Below are positions 9,707-21,523 of a stretch of 64,000 bases of DNA, in pieces. Source of the stretch: Bisporella sp. PMI_857 (taxonomy: Eukaryota > Ascomycota > Leotiomycetes > Helotiales > Helotiaceae); NCBI GenBank assembly GCA_021307315.1, contig JAJSPD010000003.1:62001-126000 (forward strand). The letters are read 5' to 3'. A program made the translations under genes and the position numbers. Every line of letters begins with the position of its first letter. The stretch's first letter is position 1. Under the pieces are notes generated by a model. It ran no database searches and had not been told where the DNA came from. It saw nothing but the letters and a program-made list of their open reading frames with translations.

Positions 9707-11614
9707 TTATTCGATAGCCTGCTTCGCGCCGATATATTTCCAATCACTAACACACGTGTTGAACTCCTCCGCCTCTCCGTTAGTCGTCGCGTACACACCC
9801 AGCAACGCACCTGATCCTATCAGCATCCGCAATCGCATTTTGCCATTAAATATTTGAGGAAAAGGAAATCACATACCGGTAAACCCCCAAGTGAGCCCCA
9901 GGCCAGGCGCATACCCAATAACACGCGCTTCAGCAGGTCTCCCTACCGGACCGACCAAAAACGTGTAATGCGTGATATTGGCAGCTCGAATCTCAAAGAC
10001 CAATCTCCCCAACCACGTGATGGGGAACGGCACGAGAGCGATATCGTTGGAGATGAAGGTAGGCACCGTCGTGATTCCGCGGAGTCTGAACTGCGCTGTG
10101 CCGTTCAGGATTGCAATGCCGAGATCGTAGTGGTGCAGCTAATGGAATTAGATATGATTGGAGGCAGTGGAGGGCTGGGAAAGAGATATACCTGGTCTAG
10201 AAAAACAGAGACGCCGACTTCCTGCCCGTGCGTACGAAGAGATGAAATATCAAACGTCGCGCTGAACGTGAAGAGGGAATGCACCTGTCGTCTTGCGATG
10301 AACGTCTGTCCCTTCGGCTCGGCAGATCGTCCATCCGCACCCGTAAGGTTCGCAGAGGAGGATACAAGTTCCAGTCCCCTCGTCGTCGTCCTATAATTCC
10401 CTTCTTTCGGGATCCGCCAATAAACAAACTCGGGTGGGAGCTTGCTCCCAGCCTTGAAAGCAAGATGCACAGGCGAAGCATCCACCAATCCACCTTCGCC
10501 CCTCTGGACAGGGCCTAGATTATCAAGATGCCATCCTTCCGCCTCTCCACTCACAGGCGTGAAAATCGGTCATTTCCCTTTCTCCCACGTAACAGGCGTC
10601 AACACGGTTTCGCGTCCCATAGGATAGCTCCCATCAGGGCCCTCCCTCACAGCCAGTGCGACAGCCCACCACTTCCCTCTGCGATCCTGGAACAGATCCG
10701 CATGTCCCACGTTCTGAAAATAGCTCGTCGTATTGACATTCGTGAGCACTGGGTTACGAGGGTGGCCTTCATACGGACCATCGATATCCTTCGATCGACC
10801 CATTGTGACGCGATGGCCGTGCCCTGTTCCCCCCTCCGCTATCAAAACGTAGTAATAGCCGTCTCTACGGTAGATGTGAGGGCCTTCCGGAGCGCTCTCG
10901 CCGGTTCCGTTCCAGATATTGACTTCCTTGCCTACGGCGCCGGTTCGGAGATTGACGTCGATTTTCTGGATGCCCGGCGAGACTTCCCATGCATGTGTCC
11001 CCGTGATCGCCACATTATCATCATCGTCCTCGTCATCCCAGAACGGGCTGGTGTCATATCCGGTGAAGTTGAAATGCACAGGCTGAGACCAGGCATCCGC
11101 TCTATACGGATTACGTGTGGTAATCACAAAATTGTCGAATCTTGTGGTTGAGTTCTTGGGGAAGTCATCAAAAACAAGGGTGGTCACTAGATAAAATTTG
11201 CCTTTTCGGTAGCGGAGAGTAGGTGCCCAGATACCACTCGTTGCTCGTTTTACGGTACTGAGGATTGGGAGTTGTTCTGCTCGGCTGAGAGCATTCGATA
11301 TTAGTTTCCATGTCCTGAGGTCCCGTGAGGCGTGGATAGGAACTCCTGGAAATACGAGAAAGGAAGACGATGCACAGAAGAAAGTGTCGTCTAAGTCTGG
11401 GACAAAAATACAGCTGGGATCGGGATGCTAGATCAATATTAGCATTGTGGCGGTTATTAAATAGGGTTTTCACAAATCTTTAGACGAGAGCAATCTGCAG
11501 TCAGAATAGGCATACAAAACCAGGGAGAATTGGATTATGATATGTCGAGTTGTGTTTGTCCCCAAGAGCCTGGCTCAATAGGACGAAAGCGATAACGAGG
11601 AATTCAAATAGCAT
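9707..11614 (-). pseudogene. GH43 beta-xylosidase/arabinofuranosidase-like gene with one in-frame stop
   Basis: Four exons: 11614-11516 (signal peptide, ending NPILPGF), 11427-10192, 10138-9877 and 9810-9707, with introns of 88, 53 and 66 nt. All junctions are GT-AG and in phase. They give a 566-residue reading of normal length for two-domain fungal GH43 enzymes. The three catalytic acids are visible: base Asp in HPDPS (about 36), pKa-modulating Asp in SPFWDD (about 164) and acid Glu in EGPHIY (about 214); GHADL is also present. The C-terminal half resembles the beta-sandwich of GH43 xylosidases. A single TGA at 10572-10570 replaces codon 319, where a Trp codon (TGG) is expected. The frame is open on both sides, so this is a lone nonsense change. 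The truncated 318-residue product would keep the propeller and all catalytic residues but lose the sandwich. Sequencing error or stop readthrough cannot be excluded. Confidence 0.85.
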
Positions 11615-12272
11615 GGTTGCCTGTCAGGTTCTTCTCTATCCTCTAGAATTTATCCCGCTAATCCCATATCTTAATGTGAGATATCCATTATATTTGTACC
11701 CATGTTTAGGCTCAATTCAGACGCCAATGCTGCGTAAATATCAACGTAGTATAAAGTAAATCCTTCATGCCTAGCTGGGAGGAAAATAAATTACTAGCAA
11801 ATAGGAGTTCGTCGACAAAATAACTACACATCAAGAATGGGATGCTTTGAGCTACCGTTACAAGCCCAAATCAAATGAGAAAACAAACATGACTGGGAGA
11901 ATTTGCATCATACCATGGGGTTCCATGATGGTGTTGAGGGGCGCACACTAGTACCTGAACCCCGCGGCAAGATCTGCACGCTCAGCTTTCAGGCTAAAGG
12001 TATTTGAAGTACTGTCCTCCGACTACCGAACGAGCAGTGTCAAAAGGAATACTACTAATACTGGACAGAAAATGAGATACTGGGAGTGAACTTCAGAAAT
12101 ATCGGCAGCAGCCGTAATTTTATTGTAAATGGGATGTTCTCCCATGTTACAGTTTAAAGTATGTACATAGAATGTATCGTCCTCCACGCCCAACGCCGGA
12201 AGACTTGAGTTGTCTCCACCTGCAGGCAGGTGGAGGTATATGGGTACAAATGAGTTCGAGTGAGTCAAGCTC
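11615..12272. other. Intergenic, GH43 promoter side
   Basis: Contains the upstream region of the GH43 gene and the 3' flank of the expansin gene. No open frame with coding character. A short direct GC-rich inverted stretch CCACCTGCAGGCAGGTGG occurs near 12217-12235 close to the expansin stop; it could fold, but its role is unknown. Confidence 0.5.
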
Positions 12273-13518
12273 TTATAGAGCAGCGACAACTGCAAAGCAG
12301 ACTGCGAAGAAACCTCCAAATCCGGCAATTAACTTAGAAGAACCGGAGACAGGCAGGAAGCTGGCCGTGGGTGTCACTTGGACAATAGTTGAGGATCCGG
12401 TTCCCACAACTGCACCTGCTGCCGACGAAATGGAGGTGGTGCTAGGGAGGTATGCAGATATTGTGCCAACAGACGGAACTGGTGCTGGGATTGGGATGTA
12501 TGCAAGAGTTGTTTGGACGGACGCATGAGTTGAGGTGGAGCTCGTTTCATTGTATACCGCCGTGCAGGCAGGAACTGGTGCAGGTGGTGGAGTGTAGGTG
12601 GTATAAACCGACACCGTAGAGTATCTGATGCTTTTCGAGAGTGTTGCGCTCGATGGAGTGAGCGAACTCGCGGCATATTGGCTGGAGATCGATGTAGTAA
12701 CCTCTGCAAAGTTACCGCCTGGGACCCCGATTGAGGTAGAAGTGGCAGCTGGAACCTCTACTGCAACAGCAGAAGACGGCGGGGTAGCGACGGGTTCAAC
12801 AGATGGTGCCACTCCGCCGGATGACGCAAAGTTGCTGGTAGCAGTAGTCGAAGCACCACTGCTAATGCCAACGCTATTCACGATAACCACATCCCCATCC
12901 ACGCTCGTCACTTTAACGTCGACAGTAGTCGTTCCAAACCCGGAGGCATATTCGAAGAAGTTGTAAGTTTGTCGAGTCGTTACTGTCCAGCTGTTTCCGC
13001 CATCTGTGCTGACCTCGAGACTCTTGACACGCTTATTAGCGTTAACTACTTGCATGGAGAACCAATATTCCGAGGTTCCATCCTTGTTGTGTAGCTGGAG
13101 TGGGGATGTGATGCCACAATCTACATATTCCCATGTCACAGGAATGATACCTTCGCTGGCTTCCGCGAGCGCAGTAAATCCATTTGGAAAGAGATCCAAG
13201 TGATTTGTGCCACAGTCTGGACACTCATCGACAACCTGGAGTGAATGTTAGTGCAAGGATAGTTATGATCTACATCGAGGGATGTACCATCGCGTTGATC
13301 ACATTTCCATCCGGCCCCGTAACAGCCACGCAAGCGCCACAGTTCGCTGAGTTGTCCCAATTCGAAAGAGCAACTCCAAAGAGGCCAGAAGGAATCGTAT
13401 ATGTAGTGAAGGAGCAATGTCCACCGGCAACATTTCCACCATAGAAAGTAGCCTCTCCAGAGAGCGCGGCGGCGGTGCGAGCCAAAGCCAAAGCAAAAAC
13501 TGTAGATGAGAACTGCAT
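12273..13518 (-). CDS. Expansin-like (DPBB + CBM63) secreted protein with GPI anchor
   Basis: Exons 13518-13288 and 13235-12273 (52-nt intron) give 397 residues. Residues 1-19 form a signal peptide. A six-stranded double-psi beta-barrel follows (about 20-115), with the GEATFYG opening, paired cysteines (SANCGACV, DECPDCG) and HLDL, equivalent to the HFD motif of expansins with its key Asp kept. The next about 90 residues (ITSPLQLHNKDG..., YWFSMQVVNANK, NGGNSW-type motif) match the CBM63 sandwich. The remainder is a Ser/Thr/Ala/Pro-rich stalk, ending in small residues and a hydrophobic tail that looks like a GPI-attachment signal. Expansins loosen cellulose networks without hydrolysis; the anchor implies a wall or cell-surface location. 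An alternative is a role in the fungus's own wall. It is a neighbour of GH43 and CBM1 genes. Confidence 0.9.
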
Positions 13519-14425
13519 CTTTAGTTAAATCCACGATAAAGAGTGTATAAAAGAATGGACGAAGACTGTGCTTCAGATAGCTGGCTGGCCTGCAAGTAGG
13601 AAAAGAATGGACGAAACGATGTTTCTGATGCGGTAGAGAGTGAGAAAACAAAGCAGATGAATAGCAGCAATAAAAAGAACAATGATGAAATGACTGCAAA
13701 TACAAGAGAAATTAGCTTTCTCACTCTCAATCAACCTGATACATATCAGAGCTTATTCTGTCTCCACCGGCCTACAGACGTGAGGGGAGTGGCCACGGAG
13801 AATTTCCAGCAAGCAAGTTCCAGGCTCAGAAACATAGGCGTGGCCCCGTAATTTGAGGGTGCAAGATTGCACCCCACCACAGAAGGATCTGAACTTGGCA
13901 TGGGAATCTGAAGCCATTTTGTTCGCTTACAACGAAGTCAATGATTGAAGATATAATTGCTTGATTTATTAACAAAAAAGGTAGAGATCGTCGGTATTTA
14001 AAAGATCGAAAGAGGACAAGAGTGGAAGAAACAGACAAGACGGAAGAGAACGGTAGATGGCACGTGATCAAGGAGCCCGTCTTTCTTGGCCATGCATCCC
14101 TGCAACATAATCGTTCAAGGATTTGCTGGTGCATTTGAGGCTTAATTTGGGTGTATATATAGTATATAGAAAGTATACAGATGTGCACACACAGGAAATA
14201 AAGGCCATCTCAGATAACATACCCGGCTCTCCTGACAATGTTTCCCTATTGAGAATAACTATCCATCTGTGAGTGTAATAAGTTCCAACAGAAGATCAGG
14301 TCTTGAAATCACCAAAAAGCTGGGTACTTCTCTGCTTTAAATTTTGCATTATATATTGAGCCTACAGCTCCCCATAATATACATAGTTTAGCCTCATACG
14401 GACGCGGGTTATTTTTTGTCAACCT
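13519..14425. other. Intergenic, expansin promoter side
   Basis: The first 200 bases upstream of the expansin ATG are pyrimidine-rich on the coding strand, as in many fungal 5' UTRs. The rest is AT-rich with no supported gene. Confidence 0.55.
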
Positions 14426-16087
14426 CTATATGCCCAGAATCTCATATTCCTTGGCTCCCAACAGCTCACTAGCCCTCCTAACCTTCTCCAACACAACTTT
14501 CTCCTCTGTCTCCCATCTCCCCATAGCCGCCTCTTGCTTCTTATCCGCTCCAGAAGTACCCCACCAAGAGGCAGCCTTGCTACCATTGGCTTTCTTCTCT
14601 TTTTCCTCTTTAACCAGTATCCTGACCATTTTTGCCCAGTTCCCCAACCCAACTTTCATGCACTCCTTACATTTCTCCTCCCCCTCTTTACTAATGCTTT
14701 TCTTGTGCAGCTCAATTTCAGCGAGATCTACAGCTTCGCGGGTCCACGCTAAGCCATCTTCCCTGCTTGTTTTACTCGACTTGGATGCGTATAGGATTTC
14801 TCCAATGTAGGTCATTATGCCTGCTTCTTCACAGCGTGCTTTTGCGTTACGGACTGGAGTTGATAGGCCATCCGAAGGAGGTTGAGCGGGAGATGGCCAG
14901 GCGATAGTACTTTGAACTAGACCAACAAGCTTCATGACCCCCTCTTTCGGCTGTTCGCGTGGGACTTCTGGGGTTGTCGCTGCGGGAAGAGAGCGTCGTG
15001 CGCGAAGTATGGAGAGAAATATCGGGAGTGCAGCATTAACATTCCCATTGGCGGCGTGGTGTATTGCCAGTCCCGTAACCGCCGCAAGAACATTTTCATT
15101 CGGATTTCCAGCACCCACGTTCAAGATTCCAGTCTCGCGATCGACGAGTCCAGTTGTTGCATCAGCAACCGCCAACTCCAGAGCCCATTTATACATCTCG
15201 CCTGCCGCTTCAGGTGCCTTCTTGAAATCGAGCCAGTTCCCGTATCCTAGTGCAGCATCCAGCTTCTGCTTATTGGTGAATCCTTTCGTAGTGAGAATTT
15301 TCATATAGAACGTCTCGGGCGGCGGGTAAAAGGGTTCGCAGTTCTCTTCTCTCAATGCTGTCTTTCCCGGTGGAACGGGTTTCGGGTTTGGGTTAGAATG
15401 ACCAATAACCATATTCCCCGGCTGTACCTCTTTCCTGCTCACATCCTTCATCCATCCATCCACAAACTCAGCACACCTCGCACTTCCAATCAGTGTCTCA
15501 TAATACGCATTCCTCCACTCCTCACTCTTTGCACTGACATCAAACCCTGTTTTCCCTACTCCTTCCACAAGGAGGCCGCCCTCAACCTGCTCCTGTAAAC
15601 CCTTTCCCTCTCCCTCCAAATTCTCCAACTGCTCCCTCACATACTGATACATAACCGCGCTCTTGACATAATCAAAGAACCCTATCGGATCCGGCTCCTT
15701 CTCCATAAACCTGCTCGTGCGATAGACTAGCCTCGTCAAAAATTTCCACTCGCTCGGACTCGGATACATCCTCTCAAATCTCTCCTGACAGATGCCCAAG
15801 AACACGACCCAGCCTAGCGTCAAGAACACTTGTATTATTATCAGATATTTCACAGTCTTCTTCATTTCTGAAGTAAACCAGCGACGCGTTTCGGTGGAGA
15901 TGTAGCGCGCCGTGTGCCGGTTCGGCATGGAGAGGAATGACGATTGGGGACGCCATTGCGGAGCGAGAGTGTTTTGCGTGAAGAGGCGGAGTATTTGTCT
16001 CGATTTAAGGGCATTGGATGAGTTTGGTGGGCGAAATGGCCGGAGGAAGGCTATCCTGCGGATTGGGAGGGGTGGACGTGGTGCCAT
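14426..16087 (-). CDS. Mitochondrial inner-membrane TPR-like protein, MGR3-like candidate
   Basis: Single-exon ORF of 553 residues. The first about 75 residues are rich in Arg, Ser and aromatic residues with very few acidic ones, as in mitochondrial presequences. One clear membrane helix follows (about residues 80-100, ending FLGICQERFE). The remainder is helical and soluble, with pairs of helices of alternating small and aromatic residues reminiscent of degenerate TPRs. This layout (presequence, single TM, TPR body, about 500 residues) is that of yeast Mgr3, an adaptor of the i-AAA protease. I infer this from architecture only. A general fungal-specific mitochondrial protein is the alternative. 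No introns are needed. Confidence 0.7.
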   Translation of the reverse strand: MAPRPPLPIRRIAFLRPFRPPNSSNALKSRQILRLFTQNTLAPQWRPQSSFLSMPNRHTARYISTETRRWFTSEMKKTVKYLIIIQVFLTLGWVVFLGICQERFERMYPSPSEWKFLTRLVYRTSRFMEKEPDPIGFFDYVKSAVMYQYVREQLENLEGEGKGLQEQVEGGLLVEGVGKTGFDVSAKSEEWRNAYYETLIGSARCAEFVDGWMKDVSRKEVQPGNMVIGHSNPNPKPVPPGKTALREENCEPFYPPPETFYMKILTTKGFTNKQKLDAALGYGNWLDFKKAPEAAGEMYKWALELAVADATTGLVDRETGILNVGAGNPNENVLAAVTGLAIHHAANGNVNAALPIFLSILRARRSLPAATTPEVPREQPKEGVMKLVGLVQSTIAWPSPAQPPSDGLSTPVRNAKARCEEAGIMTYIGEILYASKSSKTSREDGLAWTREAVDLAEIELHKKSISKEGEEKCKECMKVGLGNWAKMVRILVKEEKEKKANGSKAASWWGTSGADKKQEAAMGRWETEEKVVLEKVRRASELLGAKEYEILGI

Positions 16088-16891
16088 TGAGCGCTGGTGT
16101 TGATGAGATCTGATTTATTTCGAGGTGCTTAGGTTCATTCGAAAAGTGGTCAATGCTTGGCAACAGCTTATGCCAAGTAGGAACCTTAGGCTTCAACTCG
16201 TCCGTAAACATATCCCCAACAGACTGTATACTTTGTTAGCATCATTCAGGATGAACCACAGAGCCCAGAAGAGTCTATCTATAGGAAATAAGATTTAAAT
16301 GTTATTACCACCTTCGGCCTTTAATAAGAAGAATTCATTGCCAGATATACTCTTACAGCTGTTGATAGGCAACGAATCTGATCTGCCCGCAGATTGCCTT
16401 TAGAACAACCAGTCAGGCATACAAAGATAAAGACAAGAGATAAAGACAAGAAAAAAAGGGTTTCAAAAGCAGGTACTCAAGCAGTGGGAGTCATTTTGAG
16501 AAAAATACCCTACACAGTCGGCGCATATGCCTTCCAATGTTATCTTGTTGTCTATCTTCCATCTACTTAAACTCTCCAAGCTTGATCTGATATGTCTATA
16601 TCCCGCAAAATCGGAGTCTTCCGTTGCTTAAATAGCACCTCATTTCCATACCTTTCCACTTCCACGTGGCTAGAATGATTTTATAGCATATTCATTTCGT
16701 ATTCCTTCACCTATAGTGTCATCGGACTGTTTCCTTCCAAAGTACATCTTGAGATCCCTATTTCCCGAAATGAATCTCGCTGATTCAGCAGGCTCACAGC
16801 ATTCGGATGCGGCCCATTTCTTGAGAACACCGTGAGCAGTCTACAGGCAACTTGGTGGGGAAAGATTTATCATACCTAGTGGCTGCTGACG
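16088..16891. other. Intergenic
   Basis: Upstream of the MGR3-like gene and downstream of the DUF7730 gene. Short frames only; nothing recognisable. Confidence 0.55.
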
Positions 16892-17959
16892 CTAAAGCCG
16901 CTGCGACCTAGGGGCTGGTGGCACATATCCCGGAATGCCAACAGCTTGAGGCCAACAAACTAAACAAGCGCATGCATCTGGCGCGCGGCATTCAATCCAC
17001 GGAGTTATGGCTAAGGACATGATACTGTCAGATGGTCTGTTCGGCCCTGCTAATGGGAGGCCCGTCATCATACTTAACGCGTGGTCTCTGCTAGTGACTT
17101 GATGCTTCCAATTCACATCTTGGATCAGGATCATGCGCTCAGGCAGGATTGTGAGCGATAGCCTCATAACGTCTTTGAGGCAGGTGAACTCAAAGGTGTT
17201 ATGGGTGTACAATAATTCAATTCCCTCACTGTATCTGTTGTACGCATTAAACTCTGGAACTTCATGAAATGAAAGCGATTTGACTCACACTCGGCGACAG
17301 GTTTGTAGCAGCGCGAGGATATCGATATGTCCCCATTTATCGGGTATGCCTTTACTTTTGACATAGCTCCGGCAACTGCATGGCCCTTCTTGACGATACT
17401 GGGAAATTCCAGCTGGAACATCATCTGGGTCCCTGAATATGCACCGCTGATGCGACATACATCTGTAACTTTCCATGAAGTACATATGAAAGATATAACC
17501 GCAAAGAGTCTCCTCCCATATCTGACGGCGGATCTCAAGAGGGAGCTGGAATAGTCTGCTTTGCATCTGGTCATCGGTTCGTCCCCTCATCTGCTCCAAA
17601 GGAGTCACTTCCAGAGCCTCATCCTGGTCAATGACATCAGCACACACATCCTGTTTACCATTCACCATGACCTCCTCATCAGCCAGCTTGAGCTCCCTCC
17701 CAATTGTCAAATGCTTCTCCAACCTTGGCGGGAGCAATACCGGCGTAGTTCTTACTATTTCCGTAGCATGTTGACGTTGAACATGAATCGCCCTCGCTTT
17801 TTGTCTCCTTTTCCTTGTGTGTCTTTTCGCCACCTTACGGAAAATCATCGTCACTCCCACTACACAAATGCAAGGTAGACAACAGCCTATTAAAGCCACT
17901 GTGCTTGCAATACTACGAGGTGAATGTCGGCGGCGAGCATCCATCGTGCTTAGTCTCAT
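16892..17959 (-). CDS. DUF7730-type fungal protein with N-terminal membrane helix
   Basis: Exons 17959-17289 and 17234-16892, joined by a 54-nt intron (GTGAGT...CAACAG), give 337 residues. The splice is chosen because it restores the family motif CRRVYSEGIELLY across the junction. Residues 17-37 form a hydrophobic segment followed by a basic cluster (RKVAKRHTRKRR), consistent with a single-pass membrane protein. The body carries the hallmark FQLPLEIRRQIWEE opening, the ILALLQTCRR centre and the NTFEF end of the DUF7730 family found in large numbers in Pezizomycotina. The function of the family is unknown. A second ATG 15 nt downstream is also possible. Confidence 0.85.
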
Positions 17960-18770
17960 GCCTCCTCGGTCGTAAGTGATTACAATTCCTTAAGATCAAG
18001 CCGTCTCCTAAATGATTAACAATATATACAACAAAACACTAAACGAAGGATGAGATCCGGTCTTGAGTTCTGTCCCTGAGTTCGCCTGGCGTTGGTCCTG
18101 CGGCAAGGCAGACTTTGAAGTGAATCTGGCACGACCCTAGAAACAGGTTTCTGAAGCCAATAGCAAACGAGAGTGGATCGATAGGGGAGACCAATCAGAG
18201 CAATAAAAATGACACCACGGGTGAAAACTATGGACTTCAAACCAACAACTTCATGTAGGACGATGCGATAATTACTACGAAGCAGAATATGAGGCAGAGC
18301 ATCCCTGACTCAGTTGGGAGTGGAGTACCCACTTCCCGCCTTGGCACATATCAAAAGCTTTGTGATGTCAGGGATCTGAACCTAGTCAAGTCCTTCTGAA
18401 AGAAGGAACGTGCAAATAATACTGGCTTGGTCGACTATGTATAGGACTTTAGACTTTTACCACCCTATTCTGTCTTAGATGAAGATGACATCTCAACATA
18501 AATAGCATTATGTTTCATAGACTCAAAATAGGCCCCCCCAAGCTGGTCCGTACTCTGGATTTGGTATTTTCTAATGGCACTCAGTGATTAATTGCAAAAA
18601 TATTGGGGATGAAAATAATCCTTCGAGTGCGTTAGTTATCAACGCTTTGAACATAGTCAAGCGTGCACATACAAAGATATACTAGCTTCCAAAAGTGTTG
18701 TTAAAGACCAAAAAGCAACTGTTTCTGGTCCATGTCTTATCGTGTCTTATATTCTGGCTTCAACAAGTAT
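17960..18770. other. Intergenic
   Basis: No supported gene. Holds the upstream region of the DUF7730 gene and the 3' flank of the SGNH-like gene. Confidence 0.55.
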
Positions 18771-20222
18771 TCATCTCGCCAGGTTCAACCAGTTTAGAAT
18801 CATCATAGCCTTCACCATGTTCCCTCTCATATCCAGATGGACACCGTCATAGGTACGTGCCTGAATGCTCATGTTCCATGTGCCAAGATGCTCAAGACCT
18901 CTCTTCCGAGCCTCATTGCCCATCTCTTCTTCATATATCATTAACGCCTGCACTCAGATTAGCCAAAAACAACGTCTTGGAGATCTCGAAGCGCATCTAG
19001 TCTATAACGAAAGGCTTTTATGTAGTAGACTTGACACTGCTTACTTTATTTCCCTGCGTCACGATAAATTCATCAGGCTTCTTCCTCCCTGAAGCACTCG
19101 GCGTCACGAGAAGCCCTTTCCATCCGGATCCCACCTTATTAGTAATTGTTGTCATAACAGTATCAAGCCAATGAATAGAATCGATCAAGTTTAGGTTGCT
19201 CCATAGACCATGGCCAAAGATGAAAACCTTTGGGCGAACAGAGTAGCCACTGATGCTGGTGCGTAAACGCTCTAGCTCATCTGTTGGAACAGGTGATTTA
19301 TTGATCTGCTCCACTATTCATTTGTCAGAAATACTTGAGGAATGGGTGGAAGACATACTAATCACATTTATTGGGTTCTTGCAAGATACACTTGCTGGAT
19401 CATGGGTTTCCACATCCATCGTTTTATAAATACCTTGTACTGAACAAGACCTGACATCAAATTGCTCATTACAAAAACAATGTCTCCTACATCACATCAG
19501 TCCCCAATATGTGCCTTGTATGGGGGAACACTTATTTTTACCTCTCGTTGGAGTTAAAATTCCAGTCTGTGACAGCGCCGTATCCCACATCTTTCCTAAT
19601 CAATATATTCAACGCACCCATAACATGCCTCAACATGCTATCTCCCACAATGACCACTTTGTCGAACCGTCCGAGTATCTCACATGCCTCCTCAGATGTA
19701 AACCAACGCATATCGCAACCACGCGGCATATAAGGAGAATCGTGCCCAATGCGGCCACCGGAGGACATCGCAGTGAGAAGACTGCGCCGATCGTGACAGA
19801 GAGGGCTGAATGCTGTATGAAGTTGAAGGGAAGAGATGTCACAGGTGCTACGGAACTTGTAGGTGGCGAATGTGTCAAGAGTATCGGGAATGCGATAGGA
19901 AATGGGCTCTGGTGGCGGGAAGGCAAAGTTTCCGAGGCTGGATGTATCGTGTGACTCTTTCTTAAGGGTCTATAGAGGAGAAGATTAGAGGAGCCAGAAG
20001 AGAAGATGGAAAGTTAGGATATACGAGACAAGTTGAAGGATTCAGGAACCAATCATGCAGTATCAGCAGAATGAGCACCATAAAAATTACACAAGCCCTC
20101 ACGGGTGAGAGCCTCATGCCGGAGAATCGCGTCGAGGGAGTACTTCGAACCCATTTTCGCACAATAGCAGGTGGTGGCTTCATTGAGAACAAGGCATCGG
20201 TGGAAGGCAGTCGTTTCCACAT
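18771..20222 (-). CDS. SGNH/PC-esterase-like type II membrane protein
   Basis: Five exons: 20222-20025, 19969-19542, 19486-19359, 19313-19045 and 18947-18771. All junctions are GT-AG and in phase, giving 399 residues. A basic N-terminus precedes one hydrophobic helix (about residues 42-60), then a lumenal or extracellular domain. GDS (175-177, in VIVGDSMLRH) matches block I of SGNH esterases. DGVH (375-378) near the C-terminus matches the Asp-x-x-His of block V, so the catalytic Ser-Asp-His trio is present. A Cys-rich segment (HCFCNEQF) lies between. The arrangement resembles the PC-esterase group (Pmr5, Cas1p), which handle O-acetyl groups on polysaccharides. The substrate is inferred, not shown. 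Exon 4 follows a short 45-nt intron. Alternative upstream exons cannot be excluded. Confidence 0.8.
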
Positions 20223-21523
20223 TGTGCCAGAGGAGCATATGTGACAAGCCAAAGCAGAGCAATTAAAGACATCTGGCAAGTTCAGATATGCTTATGTGAA
20301 TGAAGCATAGGGCTGAGACCCAGAAACGAGATCAATGGCAGCTACGTCTTTCATGGTTTTGGAAGGAGCGTGGCTGAGCCTAGAGTTTTGTCTTGGTAAA
20401 GCAGGTCCTCTCCCTTATAGAGCGATTATAAAGCTGAATTAGCAAGCGTTATTCTTAGACATAGAAATCGCGATACATATCCAGTGCCAGGATACATATT
20501 TCAACTACAAGAAACCAGAGAAGTGTACAAAGTAAGAAAATAGCCATCCCAGAAAACCAATATCCGCTTCAATTTCGTCTTGTCTATCAAATAGTGTTAT
20601 TTTTCAACAGCCTTGCAACGAACAAAAGTCAAATAATTGGCTAAATTGGCAAAACTCCGGGGTCACCTTTTCGGGGGACCCCATAGAAACCCTTTTACTA
20701 AGGATTTTTAAGTCGCGATATTGGAAGGCGTATGCTTGGATTTCTTTGATATCCCAGTCCCTGATCTGGGTGGCACGCTACGCCAATTGCCTCAACTTTG
20801 ATAATCCAGACAGGGCTCTGGGAGTAACCAATAAGGTAAGTTATGCGTTTGCCAAGTGGGCCACCGTGAGCTTCTGCTTCATTTTGAATTTGATCTGACC
20901 ATTTGATTTCTTATAAGGCAGCGGTGTGCACAGATAGGCGTTGCGATCCCCTATATGACTCTAGCGTGCCCCAGCAGTTCCTTGACAGGGTGGTGTAAAC
21001 AGTAGTCGTTGCATTGGGAGAATGGTTTAACATCATATGGATGATTCTTGTCCACAGATCACAGAACCGTTAAAGTACCTTTGAATGATATTGTGCTATC
21101 GGATCATATATAGTAGTCTGTAACAGTTTGCACACTAGACCATGTAACTAGCGTGCGACGGTGGTGGCTATGATTGATTCATTGACGCTTAGATGGTACG
21201 CAGCGTCCTCACTGTGGGCAACTCTATCTTCTCAGTGCCTTTAGTTGCTCTTGGTGAAAAGAGCACAAAAAATAAATGCCTCCAGGAAGATTCCCATCTG
21301 TTGGATAGAGGGAAAGCACTGAAATCACTGTTATACCTGCCGGTCTTGAATTTAAGATGTTTACTATTCATTAGCCTTTGCGTCGTCCAAATCACTAGAT
21401 ATAATTAAAACATCCTTAGGCTCTACTAGTCAAGTTGTCCTTCCCTCGGTCGTCCATCAAAATTCATAGTCATTTGCTCCTTGCCTGTAGATCAACCAAC
21501 TCCTCCTGAGCCAACCGCTTTTA
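20223..21523. other. Intergenic
   Basis: About 1.3 kb, AT-rich, with no coding frame that I trust. A short motif pair GGGTCACCTTTTCGGGGGACCCC near 20659 could form a small hairpin; its significance is unknown. Confidence 0.55.

Noticed and set aside
10528..11151. 207-codon plus-strand ORF
   Set aside because: Lies antisense to the GH43 catalytic exon, whose motifs are unmistakable.
12172..12966. Plus-strand ORFs of 112-118 codons opposite the expansin gene
   Set aside because: Mirror of the low-complexity Ser/Thr stalk; no independent support.
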